From Pelagerythrobacter rhizovicinus (GTDB lineage Bacteria; Pseudomonadota; Alphaproteobacteria; Sphingomonadales; Sphingomonadaceae), in NCBI RefSeq assembly GCF_004135625.1, contig NZ_SDPV01000002.1, forward strand, positions 248,001 to 312,000: 64,000 nt of DNA, in the 5' to 3' direction. Both the position numbers and the translations under genes were made by a program. Position 1 is the first letter of the stretch; each line of letters starts with the position of its first letter. This document shows positions 18,254 through 26,295 of this stretch, in pieces. The notes under the pieces were generated by a model that saw only the letters and a program-made list of their open reading frames with translations, searched no databases and was not told the origin of the DNA.

Positions 18254-19647
18254 GGCATTATCCGGCGGGGCAGCAGTGCGGGATGCGCGTCGTGCTCGGT
18301 CTTGTCCCATTGCGGCCGCGCTCCGCGCAAGCTCCGGACATAGGCAAACAGAGCGCGCCGCCCCGCCAGCATCGCGATGAAATTGGCGACCGGCAGGCGC
18401 AGGACGGCGCGAATGCCTTCGCCGAAACCGTGCTCGCGCGCAGTGAACCCGAAGCGGAACGCGCATCGCCACAGCAGCGCGGCGATGTTCACCATGAGAA
18501 TCGTTTCGAGCGCTGGCGGGAGTTCGGGCGCCGCGTTCCAGCCGGCGAGGCTCGCCGCCGAACCGATCCCGGCGAGGAAGAGCACGGCTAGCGCGATGCC
18601 AAGCAGGAGCGCAGCGAATGGCCCGCGCCTGTCGCGCAGCCGCATCCAGACCTCGACCGGCCTTCCATGCCAGCCGAGCCGGTCCCATCCCTGAAAGGCG
18701 ATTCCCAGGATCCATCGCGTTTTCTGGCGGACCGCCTGATGAAGCCGCGCGGGGAAGAAGGCACGGGTGGCGATCAGCCGCCCGTCGGCGGACCTGTACC
18801 GCACGAAGCGGGTACGCCCGCCCATCTCGGCGATACCGAGGCCGAGTTCGTAGTCTTCGGTGAGGCTATCGGTGGCGAAAGGCGCGTGCGTGCCCCGGCC
18901 GCTCGCGAGGCGGGCCAACGCGTCGCGCGCGATGCCGCATCCGACACCCGCAAGCGGTATACCCGCGCCGAGCGCGTCGCGGACCACGAGGCCCTTGCTG
19001 TGGCTTTCTGCGAACTCCTCGCAATAGTGGCTGCCGACCCAGCGCGACTCCGCTTGCGGCAGCGGCAGGACCGGCAATTGCACGAGGTCGGCGCCGCGCA
19101 GGCACTCGTCGATCAGCGACAGCGCCGCGGGATCGACCATATCCTCAGCATCGTGCAGCAGGACGCTGGCCGCGCGCGTGCCGCTGCGCGCCTCGTCAGA
19201 CTCCAGCGCGGCATAGAGGCGGTTGAGGCAGTCGGCCTTGGTCGTCGGCCCTTCGGCCTCGTTGATCACCAGCCGCACGCGATCGTCCCCGCTGGCGGCG
19301 GCAGCGACCGCCTCGATCGTCGCCGGATCGTTGCAGTAGCAGCCGATGTAGATGCGCAAGGTGCGGTCGGGCCAGACCCGCAGCATGTGCCGCACCGTCG
19401 CGCCGATCACGCGGTCCTCCTGCCAGGCGGGAATGAACACCGCGGCCTGGCGCAGGGGCGGGCGATCGGGACGCGCGGGATCGTAGACCGCCGGGCGCGC
19501 CCGGCCGGTAAGCCGCAGCCAGAGCCACGCGAAATCGATCGCGAACTCGTCGAGCGCTCCGATCAGAAAAAACACCGCTGCGAAAAGAAGCAACTCGCGC
19601 TGGACGAGCACCACCCACTCGAGCAGCGACAACCCCCCGGTCAGCAT
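18250..19647 (-). CDS. NfrB-like family 2 glycosyltransferase, membrane-bound
   Basis: A 465-residue processive-type glycosyltransferase. An N-terminal helix (about 20-40) precedes a GT2 domain beginning AAVFIPAWQEDRVIGATV. Acidic metal/nucleotide motifs are HDAEDMVDP (Asp166/Asp169), the catalytic TEDYELG near 262, and the QKTRW motif (Q-x-x-R-W) near 305. Three to four C-terminal helices follow. This resembles the glycosyltransferase part of NfrB but lacks the extra C-terminal MshEN (c-di-GMP-binding) module of E. coli NfrB. The ATG at 19647 has a GGGGGGAA site 5 nt upstream. The partner gene is coupled downstream. Confidence 0.85.
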   Translation of the reverse strand: MLTGGLSLLEWVVLVQRELLLFAAVFFLIGALDEFAIDFAWLWLRLTGRARPAVYDPARPDRPPLRQAAVFIPAWQEDRVIGATVRHMLRVWPDRTLRIYIGCYCNDPATIEAVAAAASGDDRVRLVINEAEGPTTKADCLNRLYAALESDEARSGTRAASVLLHDAEDMVDPAALSLIDECLRGADLVQLPVLPLPQAESRWVGSHYCEEFAESHSKGLVVRDALGAGIPLAGVGCGIARDALARLASGRGTHAPFATDSLTEDYELGLGIAEMGGRTRFVRYRSADGRLIATRAFFPARLHQAVRQKTRWILGIAFQGWDRLGWHGRPVEVWMRLRDRRGPFAALLLGIALAVLFLAGIGSAASLAGWNAAPELPPALETILMVNIAALLWRCAFRFGFTAREHGFGEGIRAVLRLPVANFIAMLAGRRALFAYVRSLRGARPQWDKTEHDAHPALLPRRIMP

Positions 19648-19726
19648 CCATTTCCCCCCGCAGCCATTCCTATCCAACGCGCAGTAGACTTGCAACGCGC
19701 AACGAAATCCGAAATGGAGCGACCCC

Positions 19727-20944
19727 ATGGCCAAAGCACCCCGCCCCCTCCAAGCGTTCTTCGCCCCTGTCCGCGCCCTCTTCGTCGGCGACGCGTCTGC
19801 GGGCATTCTTCTCATTCTGGTGGCGGCGGCGGCCATGCTGCTGGCCAATTCGGCGCTGGCGCACGAATATCACCAGCTGTTCCATGGGAACCTGGCGTTC
19901 ACGCCGGTTGCGAAGCTCGACACGCTGCACCTGTGGGTGAACGACGGCCTGATGGCGATCTTCTTCTTCGTCGTCGGTCTCGAAGTGAAGCGCGAGTGGA
20001 TCGAAGGTCAGCTCAGCAGCGCGGAGCAGCGACGGCTGCCCATACTTGCGGCAGCGGCGGGAATGATCGTTCCTGCCCTGGTCTATTTCTTCTTCGTTCA
20101 GGGCGAGGACCCGCAGCTCATCCAGGGATGGGCCATCCCGGCCGCGACGGACATAGCGTTCGCGATGGGCGTGCTGGGCCTGCTCGGCAACCGGGTGCCG
20201 GCATCGCTGCGGCTGTTCCTGCTGACGGTGGCAATCGTGGACGACATCGGCGCGGTGCTGATCATCGCGATCGCCTACACCGCGGGCATCAAGCTGGCCT
20301 GGCTGATCGCGGCGCTGGTCGTCGTCGGCATCATGCTGGCGCTGAACCGGATGCGCGTGGCGACCGTCGTCCCCTTCCTGCTGCTGGCGCTGGTTCTCTG
20401 GTACTTCGTGCTCAACTCGGGCGTCCACGCGACGATCGCCGGCGTGGTCGCCGCGCTGACCATTCCCATGCGGGGGAAGAACGACGACACGATGCTCGAA
20501 CATCTCGAGCACGGGCTGGCGCCGTGGAGCGCCTATCTCATCGTGCCCGTCTTCGGATTCGCGAACGCGGGCGTGAACCTTTCCGGCCTCGGACTGGAAG
20601 GCGTCTTTGCCCCGCTGCCGCTGGCCATCGCGGCAGGCCTGTTCTTCGGCAAGCAGGTCGGCATCGTCTCCGCGATCTTCATTGCCAACCGCATCGGTTT
20701 CGCGCCGCGCCCGCACGGCGCGAACTGGCCGGAAATCTGGGGGGTGTCGATCCTATGCGGGATCGGCTTCACCATGTCGCTGTTCATCGGCGAGCTGGCG
20801 TTCCCCGGCTATCGCCTGCTGATCGACGAGGCGAAGATCGGAATTCTGCTCGGCTCCCTGTGCTCCGCGATCGCCGGATACACGATCCTGCGCATGACGA
20901 CCAAGCACCCCGGGGCGGATCGCAATCCGCCCCGGAACATCTGA
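19727..20944 (+). CDS. nhaA: Na+/H+ antiporter NhaA
   Basis: A 405-residue inner-membrane antiporter that exchanges sodium for protons in pH and salt homeostasis. Hallmarks are the NDGLMAIFFFVVGLEVKREW region, the AATDIAFAMGVL unwound-helix region with the conserved Asp, and the paired aspartates in VDDIGAVLIIAIAYT, the ion-binding site in NhaA. Eleven to twelve hydrophobic helices are apparent. The start ATG has a GGAG site 7 nt upstream. It is divergent from the glycosyltransferase gene. A perfect 11-bp hairpin lies in its last codons. Confidence 0.96.
   Translation: MAKAPRPLQAFFAPVRALFVGDASAGILLILVAAAAMLLANSALAHEYHQLFHGNLAFTPVAKLDTLHLWVNDGLMAIFFFVVGLEVKREWIEGQLSSAEQRRLPILAAAAGMIVPALVYFFFVQGEDPQLIQGWAIPAATDIAFAMGVLGLLGNRVPASLRLFLLTVAIVDDIGAVLIIAIAYTAGIKLAWLIAALVVVGIMLALNRMRVATVVPFLLLALVLWYFVLNSGVHATIAGVVAALTIPMRGKNDDTMLEHLEHGLAPWSAYLIVPVFGFANAGVNLSGLGLEGVFAPLPLAIAAGLFFGKQVGIVSAIFIANRIGFAPRPHGANWPEIWGVSILCGIGFTMSLFIGELAFPGYRLLIDEAKIGILLGSLCSAIAGYTILRMTTKHPGADRNPPRNI
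20910..20935. terminator. Perfect 11-bp hairpin in the 3' end of nhaA
   Basis: Arms CCGGGGCGGAT (20910-20920) and ATCCGCCCCGG (20925-20935) enclose the tetraloop CGCA, inside the last nhaA codons and just before the convergent gloA gene. There is no T-tract, so it may protect the mRNA 3' end or block readthrough rather than act as a classic terminator. Confidence 0.45.
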
Positions 20945-20955
20945 TCCCGGAAGCG

Positions 20956-21414
20956 TTACCAGCTTCCAGTGTTCTCCATGCTTGCCCAGGGTTCCTGCGG
21001 TGGCAGATGGCCTTCCTGCAACAGTTCGACCGATATCCCGTCGGGCGAGCGGACGAAGGCCATGTGACCGTCGCGCGGCGGGCGATTAATCGTCACGCCC
21101 GCATCCATCAGCCGCTGGCACGTCTCGTAGATATTCTCCACACGGTAGGCGAGATGCCCGAAGTTGCGGCCGCCGGTGTACTCTTCCGGGGCGCTGCCGT
21201 CTTCGGAGGGCCAGTTGTAGGTCAGCTCGACTTCCGCAACGCCCTCCTGCCCCGGCGCGGCGAGGAAGACGAGCGTGAAGCGCCCTTTCTCGTTGTCGAA
21301 CCGGCGCACTTCCTCGAGCCCGATCATGCGGAAGAATTCGACCGTCGCGTCGATGTCGGTGACGCGGATCATGCTGTGCAGGTACTTCACCATCGGAAAG
21401 CTGACTCCATTCAT
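20956..21414 (-). CDS. gloA: Lactoylglutathione lyase (glyoxalase I)
   Basis: A 152-residue vicinal-oxygen-chelate enzyme that isomerises the methylglyoxal-glutathione hemithioacetal to lactoylglutathione. Metal ligands of the family are all present: His13 (YLHSMIRV), Glu63 (EVELTYNW), His87 (NFGHLAYRV) and Glu130 (GISVELLQ). The start is ambiguous: ATG at 21414 gives 152 residues, while ATG at 21393 (MVKYLHS) gives 145 and has a GGAG 11 nt upstream. It converges on nhaA with an 11-bp gap. Confidence 0.92.
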   Translation of the reverse strand: MNGVSFPMVKYLHSMIRVTDIDATVEFFRMIGLEEVRRFDNEKGRFTLVFLAAPGQEGVAEVELTYNWPSEDGSAPEEYTGGRNFGHLAYRVENIYETCQRLMDAGVTINRPPRDGHMAFVRSPDGISVELLQEGHLPPQEPWASMENTGSW

Positions 21415-21493
21415 CTCTATTAAAGCACGGTTCATCGCCGGCGGACTAATTCCCTCAACATGGGTTGCGCTCCGCCGTCGCGAAAGGGCCATC

Positions 21494-22249
21494 ATGAAAG
21501 AGAATAGCTCCGAAACACCCTCCGGCTCCACCCCGATGTGGCGCGAGCCGGTCACACGGCGCTGGCTTGCCAGCGCCGCGATCGTCGCCGGCGGACTGGT
21601 CGTCGGCGGCTTCCTGCTCGGCGACGGACTGGTCCGCGCAAAGGAGGCCGACCGCGCGGTCACCGTACGCGGCCTCTCCGAGCGCGAGGTCATGGCCGAT
21701 CTGGCGACCTGGACCATCTCCTACTCCTCGACCGCCACCGATCTGGCGGCAGCGCAGGCGGCGGTCGACCGCGATACCTCGTCGATCGAAGCCTTCTTCG
21801 GCGATCTCGGCTTTCCGGCCGACGCGCTGGAACCGACCGGAGTCAACGTCAGCTACTACACCGACAATCAAGGAGTCGGGCGCTACACGGTGCGCCAGCG
21901 GTTGTCGCTGCGGACGAACGATATCGAACGGGCGCAGGACGCGGTGAAACGGCAGGCGGAGCTGGTTCGCCGCGGCGTCGTGCTGGAGGATGGCTCCGGC
22001 ATGGCCTATACTTTCACCGAGCTGGATGCGATCAAGCCGGCGATGATCGCCGAAGCGACCAAGGACGCGCGCGCCGCCGCCCAGCAATTCGCCGAGGACA
22101 GCGGCGCGAACGTCGGCAGCATTCGCCAGGCGACACAGGGCTACTTCTCGATCGAGGCGCGCGATGGCGAGGCCGCCGGATGGGGCGTGTCCGACAGCCC
22201 GCACAAGAAGGTAAGGGTCGTGACGACGGTGGACTTCTCGCTCGATTGA
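21494..22249 (+). CDS. SIMPL-domain (DUF541) periplasmic protein
   Basis: A 251-residue protein with one N-terminal membrane anchor (about 29-49) and a SIMPL/DUF541 domain from about 55 to the end. The domain starts [20 protein letters not shown] and ends with the typical [12 protein letters not shown] strand. The family includes E. coli YggE, associated with reduced oxidative stress and oligomeric ring formation; the biochemical role is not settled. The ATG at 21494 follows a weak AAAGGG site. It is divergent from gloA across about 80 bp. Confidence 0.85.
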   Translation: MKENSSETPSGSTPMWREPVTRRWLASAAIVAGGLVVGGFLLGDGLVRAKEADRAVTVRGLSEREVMADLATWTISYSSTATDLAAAQAAVDRDTSSIEAFFGDLGFPADALEPTGVNVSYYTDNQGVGRYTVRQRLSLRTNDIERAQDAVKRQAELVRRGVVLEDGSGMAYTFTELDAIKPAMIAEATKDARAAAQQFAEDSGANVGSIRQATQGYFSIEARDGEAAGWGVSDSPHKKVRVVTTVDFSLD

Positions 22250-22309
22250 CCGCCGTGGCCCGCCTCGTCCCCGCCGCGCCGGCTCGCACCGGGCGGCGGC
22301 AGGACGAGC

Positions 22310-23071
22310 TCAGAAGCTCATGCTGAGCGTCGCGACCACGGTATCGTCCGTGAATCCGTCGATCGAGGGGCCCTCGACACCCACGTAGGTGACGCCCAGT
22401 TCCAGCCCGCCGAGGACGGTCGCACTTGCCCCCAGCGCCCAGTCGAGCCCTGAATCGTCGGTAGTGCCGGCCAGCAGCGGTGGCGCGAGCACGCCATCGG
22501 TATATCCGAGGTGGGCATTCAGACTGATCGGCGTGTTCGGAATCCCGACGCCTAGATCGGTGTAAAGGTAGAGGTTGTCGCTATCCCCCAGCGCATCCTG
22601 GTCAAAAGCATAGGCCGCCCCGACCGTAGCCTCGGCAGGTCCGAGTGCGAAGGCCAGCGAAGCGTAGGGCTCGAAGTAGTCGGTGTCCGCGCCGAGGTCC
22701 TCTGTCGGGTACATGTAGTACAGTAGGCCCACATCGAGCGTCAGGCCCTCCGCGACTTGGCCGCTCCAACCACCGTAGAGATCGAGTTCGAGATCGCCGA
22801 GCAGATCGGTACCGCCGTCGTCGATCGAACTGCCCCAGGTGCCGACGTAAAAGCCGCTCTCGTGCACGACATCGATGCCGCCCTGGATCGCCGGGTCGCC
22901 GCCTGAAAGCGAAACGCCCCGGAAGCGATAATCGCTGGTGATGGCAACGTTGCCCGACACCTCGACAGCGCTCGGGGGGTCGGTCTCGTCCTGCGCCAGC
23001 GCCGGCGCAGCGGTGAGAACGACGGACGATAGGAAAGCTGCGGCGGTGAGGCCGCGGATGGACGTGAGCAT
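22310..23071 (-). CDS. TorF-family putative outer-membrane porin
   Basis: A 253-residue protein with a clear signal peptide ending in APALA, cleaved before QDETDPP (about residue 25). The mature part begins with the family's VSGNVAITSDYRFRG motif, and the pattern of short amphipathic strands continues to a C-terminal Phe (ATLSMSF), as in outer-membrane beta barrels. This matches the TIGR02001 (TorF) family of sphingomonad-type porins. The solute is unknown. The ATG at 23071 is chosen by the signal peptide; an upstream in-frame ATG would add 25 residues. Confidence 0.85.
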   Translation of the reverse strand: MLTSIRGLTAAAFLSSVVLTAAPALAQDETDPPSAVEVSGNVAITSDYRFRGVSLSGGDPAIQGGIDVVHESGFYVGTWGSSIDDGGTDLLGDLELDLYGGWSGQVAEGLTLDVGLLYYMYPTEDLGADTDYFEPYASLAFALGPAEATVGAAYAFDQDALGDSDNLYLYTDLGVGIPNTPISLNAHLGYTDGVLAPPLLAGTTDDSGLDWALGASATVLGGLELGVTYVGVEGPSIDGFTDDTVVATLSMSF

Positions 23072-23171
23072 GACAAACTTCCTTGCGTTTGCAGTTGTGC
23101 TTCGTCCCACCTGCCGGTCCGCCGGATGCTTCGTTTTGTCGAGCACACTCTTGCGAACGCGAAATGATCGT

Positions 23172-23186
23172 GCAGCATCATGCTGC
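23172..23186. promoter_or_regulatory. Inverted repeat upstream of the TorF porin gene
   Basis: A perfect 7-bp inverted repeat, GCAGCAT-C-ATGCTGC, lies about 100 bp upstream of the porin start in the 267-bp divergent gap shared with the metallophosphatase gene. It could be an operator for either gene. No regulator is encoded beside it. The rest of the gap shows nothing recognisable. Confidence 0.3.
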
Positions 23187-23338
23187 GGCGCACAAGGAAT
23201 ATTTCACATCTGTTACCTGCAGCGCCTGACCTGTTGAATTCGTGCACCAACCGAGGCCGGTTCAACGGCGATACATCGGTTGCCGTGCAGGCGCGGCTGG
23301 CCTATCGGCGCCCACGGATCTCAAGCCAAGAACCGTCC

Positions 23339-24142
23339 ATGTTCGCACCGCTCCGTAAAATCTTCCGCGCCCGTCCAGCGATGCCGCGCCCTTCGGTTCC
23401 CGAAGGTGAGCGCATCTACGTCATGGGCGATGTTCACGGGCGCATCGATCTGTTCCAGCCGCTGGTCCACGCGATCGAGAACGACGACGTCGAAGCTTCT
23501 CCTGCCACCACGACCATCGTGCTGCTCGGCGATCTGGTCGACAGGGGGCCCGACAGTGCAGGCGTGGTTGCATCGGCTCGTGCGCTGCAGACGCGGCGCA
23601 AGGTGCGTATTCTCGCCGGCAATCACGAGGAGATGTTCCTCGAGTCCTTCGAGGATCGGCGCGTATTGCGCCATTTCCTCAAACATGGCGGGCGCGAGAC
23701 CCTGTTCAGCTACGGCATCACCCGCGATCGCTACAACGAGAGCACGCTGGACGAACTGCAGCAGCTGATGCGCGATGCGGTCCCCGAGGCGGATCGCCAG
23801 TTCCTGAGCGGATTCGAAGAGTACGTCATCGCGGGCGACTATCTGTTCGTCCATGCCGGGATTCGGCCCGAGGTTCGGCTGGAGGAACAGTCGCGGCACG
23901 ACCTGCTGTGGATTCGCGACCAGTTCCTGCACCACGCCGCGCCGCATTCGCATGTGGTGGTGCACGGGCACACGATCTGCGATCCGGTCGACGAACGGGC
24001 CAACCGCATCGGTATCGACACCGGCGCCTACCGCACCGGCAAGCTGACGGCGCTGGTGCTGGAGGGCGATACCCGACGTTACATACAGGCCGTCGAGAAC
24101 GCCGGCACGGTTACAGTTCGCAAGATGGAGACTGCGCAATGA
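23339..24142 (+). CDS. Calcineurin-like metallophosphoesterase (PP1/ApaH-like)
   Basis: A 267-residue phosphoesterase with the full set of dinuclear-metal motifs: GDVHGRID (Asp31, His33), GDLVDRGPDS (Asp65), GNHE (Asn95, His96), a later VHAG and VHGHTI. This set matches bacterial serine/threonine phosphatases and diadenosine tetraphosphatase-like enzymes; which it is cannot be told. The ATG at 23339 begins the conserved protein. Its stop overlaps the ugd start (ATGA), so the two are co-translated, and it may regulate or accompany polysaccharide precursor synthesis. Confidence 0.87.
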   Translation: MFAPLRKIFRARPAMPRPSVPEGERIYVMGDVHGRIDLFQPLVHAIENDDVEASPATTTIVLLGDLVDRGPDSAGVVASARALQTRRKVRILAGNHEEMFLESFEDRRVLRHFLKHGGRETLFSYGITRDRYNESTLDELQQLMRDAVPEADRQFLSGFEEYVIAGDYLFVHAGIRPEVRLEEQSRHDLLWIRDQFLHHAAPHSHVVVHGHTICDPVDERANRIGIDTGAYRTGKLTALVLEGDTRRYIQAVENAGTVTVRKMETAQ

Positions 24143-25449
24143 AGATCGCAATGGTCGGTTCGGGGTATGTCGGCCTGGTATCGGGCGCCTGCTTCGCCGA
24201 TTTCGGACATGAAGTGGTCTGCATCGACAAGGACCAGTCGAAGATCGATCGCCTGCGCGAAGGCGTGATGCCGATCTATGAGCCTGGCCTGGAGGCGCTG
24301 GTCGAAAGCAATGTCGCTGCCGGACGGCTGTCGTTCACGACCGACCTCGCCGAAGGTATCGCCGGGGCGCAGGCGATTTTCATTGCGGTCGGCACGCCTA
24401 GCCGCCGGGGCGACGGGCACGCCGATCTCTCGTTCGTTAACGCAGTCGCGCGCGAAGTGGGCGAAAAGCTGGCGAACGACGCGGTCGTGGTGACCAAGTC
24501 GACCGTTCCCGTCGGCACCGGCGACGAAGTCGAGCGGATCATCGCCGAAACCGGCTGCAACCATCGCGTTGCGGTCGTTTCCAATCCCGAGTTCCTGCGC
24601 GAGGGTGCGGCGATCGGCGATTTCAAACGCCCGGACCGGATCGTCATCGGCACCGATGACGACTTTGGCCGCGAGGTCATGCGCGAGGTCTATCGGCCGC
24701 TGTTCCTCAACGAATCCCCGATCCTGTTCGTCAGCCGCCGCAGTGCGGAACTGATCAAGTACGCCGCCAACGCCTTCCTCGCGACCAAGATCACCTTCAT
24801 CAACGAGATCGCCGATCTGTGCGAGAAGGTCGGCGCCAACGTGCAGGACGTGAGCCGCGGCGTGGGAATGGACAATCGCATCGGGTCCAAGTTTCTCCAT
24901 GCCGGGCCCGGCTACGGCGGCTCGTGCTTCCCGAAGGACACGCTGGCCCTGCTCAAGACCGCCGAGGACTACGACAGTCCGATCCGGATCGTTGAGGCCG
25001 TGGTCAAGGTCAACGACAGTCGCAAGCGCGCAATGGGCCGCAAGGTGATCGACGCGCTGGGGGGCCTGGACGCGGCGCGCGGGAAGAAGGTCGCGCTGCT
25101 TGGCCTCACGTTCAAACCAAACACCGACGACATGCGCGACAGCCCGTCGATCGCGATCGCGCAGGCGCTCGGCGATGCCGGCGTCGAGGTCGCGGGATAC
25201 GACCCGGAGGGCATGGAGCAGGCCGCCCCGCTCATGCCCGACGTGCAGATGTGCAAGACCCCCTACGAAGCGATCGAAGGGGCGGACGCGCTCGCCATCG
25301 TGACCGAGTGGGATGCCTTCCGCGCGCTCGATCTCGATCGGGTGAAGGCGCTGGCCAAGGCGCCGGTGCTGGTCGACCTCAGGAATATCTACAAGCCCGA
25401 TCACATGCGGGCTGCCGGGTTCACCTACGTCAGCGTCGGACGCGGGTGA
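24139..25449 (+). CDS. ugd: UDP-glucose 6-dehydrogenase
   Basis: A 436-residue enzyme that oxidises UDP-glucose to UDP-glucuronate with two NAD+, feeding exopolysaccharide or lipid A-type sugars. The N-terminal Rossmann motif is MVGSGYVGLVSGACF. The catalytic Cys263 lies in GPGYGGSCFPKD, and the family's Lys/Asn pair is in IKYAANAFLATKITF. The C-terminal UDP-binding domain has LLGLTFKPNTDDMRDSPS. The ATG overlaps the phosphatase stop. The frame is complete and undamaged. Confidence 0.96.
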   Translation: MKIAMVGSGYVGLVSGACFADFGHEVVCIDKDQSKIDRLREGVMPIYEPGLEALVESNVAAGRLSFTTDLAEGIAGAQAIFIAVGTPSRRGDGHADLSFVNAVAREVGEKLANDAVVVTKSTVPVGTGDEVERIIAETGCNHRVAVVSNPEFLREGAAIGDFKRPDRIVIGTDDDFGREVMREVYRPLFLNESPILFVSRRSAELIKYAANAFLATKITFINEIADLCEKVGANVQDVSRGVGMDNRIGSKFLHAGPGYGGSCFPKDTLALLKTAEDYDSPIRIVEAVVKVNDSRKRAMGRKVIDALGGLDAARGKKVALLGLTFKPNTDDMRDSPSIAIAQALGDAGVEVAGYDPEGMEQAAPLMPDVQMCKTPYEAIEGADALAIVTEWDAFRALDLDRVKALAKAPVLVDLRNIYKPDHMRAAGFTYVSVGRG

Positions 25450-25564
25450 TCGGGAACGCCGAAGCGCGTTTCGAATCTGGCGGAACGGATGCATCGACGG
25501 CGAGAAGTCTGCCCCAGGCGAAGAGCGGACGGGCTCCGGACCATGATTCGCCGGCAGGGCGCGT

Positions 25565-26191
25565 TTATCGCTCTGCAGCTATGCCGTTCGCCAGCAAGTC
25601 GTTGGCGAGCGCCGCCACCCGTTCGGCAGGCATGTCCCCGTCGCCCCATACGGCATAGCGCAGGCCGAGGAAGACGTTCATCCCCATGATCGCCCAGGCA
25701 TGCGCTTCTTCGAGATTCGCGCGCAGTTCACCCTTGCGGCCGCCTTCGCGCAGGCGCTCGAGAATGCGCGCGCCGGTCGTCTCGTAGTGTTGGCGGTAGC
25801 TCTCGGGATCGACGAATTCGGCCTCGTCGATGATCCGGTAGACCTCCTTGTGCTCGGCCGCGAAGCGTAGGAAGGCAGCGAGCGCGGCGCGTTCCCGTTC
25901 CAGCGCCGAGGCAGGCTCCGCCAGCGCTTCGCGTGCGGCGACCTTCACTGCCTCGCTCATGTCGCGCACGAGCGCCTGGAAGATCGCCTCTTTCGAATCG
26001 AAATAGGTGTAGAAGCTGCCGAGAGCCGTGCCGGCACGCGCGGTGATCCCGCTGATGGAGGCTTCGTGGAAGCCGCGCTCCCCGAATTCGATCGCTGCCG
26101 CATCGAGCAGCCTGCGCAGCGTGCGCCGGCCGCGCTCGGTGCGAGGCCGCTTGGCGGTGTCGGTCGCGCCGGCTGGTGTCCCCGTGTCCAT
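25565..26191 (-). CDS. TetR/AcrR-family transcriptional regulator
   Basis: A 208-residue repressor-type protein. The N-terminal helix-turn-helix is at about 22-66, with the typical LLDAAAIEFGERGFHEASISGITARAG-like layout followed by SFYTYFDSKEAIF. The C-terminal ligand domain is helical and not assigned to a known ligand. It is divergent from a TonB-dependent receptor across 104 bp that contain an imperfect palindrome, so it probably controls the receptor and itself. The start ATG at 26191 leaves a 17-residue leader before the DNA-binding domain. Confidence 0.88.
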   Translation of the reverse strand: MDTGTPAGATDTAKRPRTERGRRTLRRLLDAAAIEFGERGFHEASISGITARAGTALGSFYTYFDSKEAIFQALVRDMSEAVKVAAREALAEPASALERERAALAAFLRFAAEHKEVYRIIDEAEFVDPESYRQHYETTGARILERLREGGRKGELRANLEEAHAWAIMGMNVFLGLRYAVWGDGDMPAERVAALANDLLANGIAAER

Positions 26192-26231
26192 TACTGGCTG
26201 CGCTAAATGCCGCGAGGCCTATCCGCAAGAG

Positions 26232-26257
26232 GAAACTTGAAAGTTGGTTCATGTTTC
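26232..26257. promoter_or_regulatory. Probable TetR operator in the divergent promoter
   Basis: An imperfect palindrome, GAAACTTGAA-AGTTGG-TTCATGTTTC, pairs at 9 of 10 arm positions. It lies midway between the divergent TetR regulator (start 26191) and the TonB receptor (start 26296). Size and location fit a TetR-family operator. Confidence 0.5.
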
Positions 26258-26295
26258 AATATTGGAGGTACTAACGACCGGATGGGAGAGGATTG

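Noticed and set aside
18667-21423. A rightward open frame of 918 codons crossing the glycosyltransferase and nhaA
   Set aside because: It runs antisense to one gene and out of frame in another; both of those carry recognisable family motifs.
25450-25564. Regulatory RNA or terminator after ugd
   Set aside because: No stable hairpin with a T-tract or recognisable motif in this short gap.
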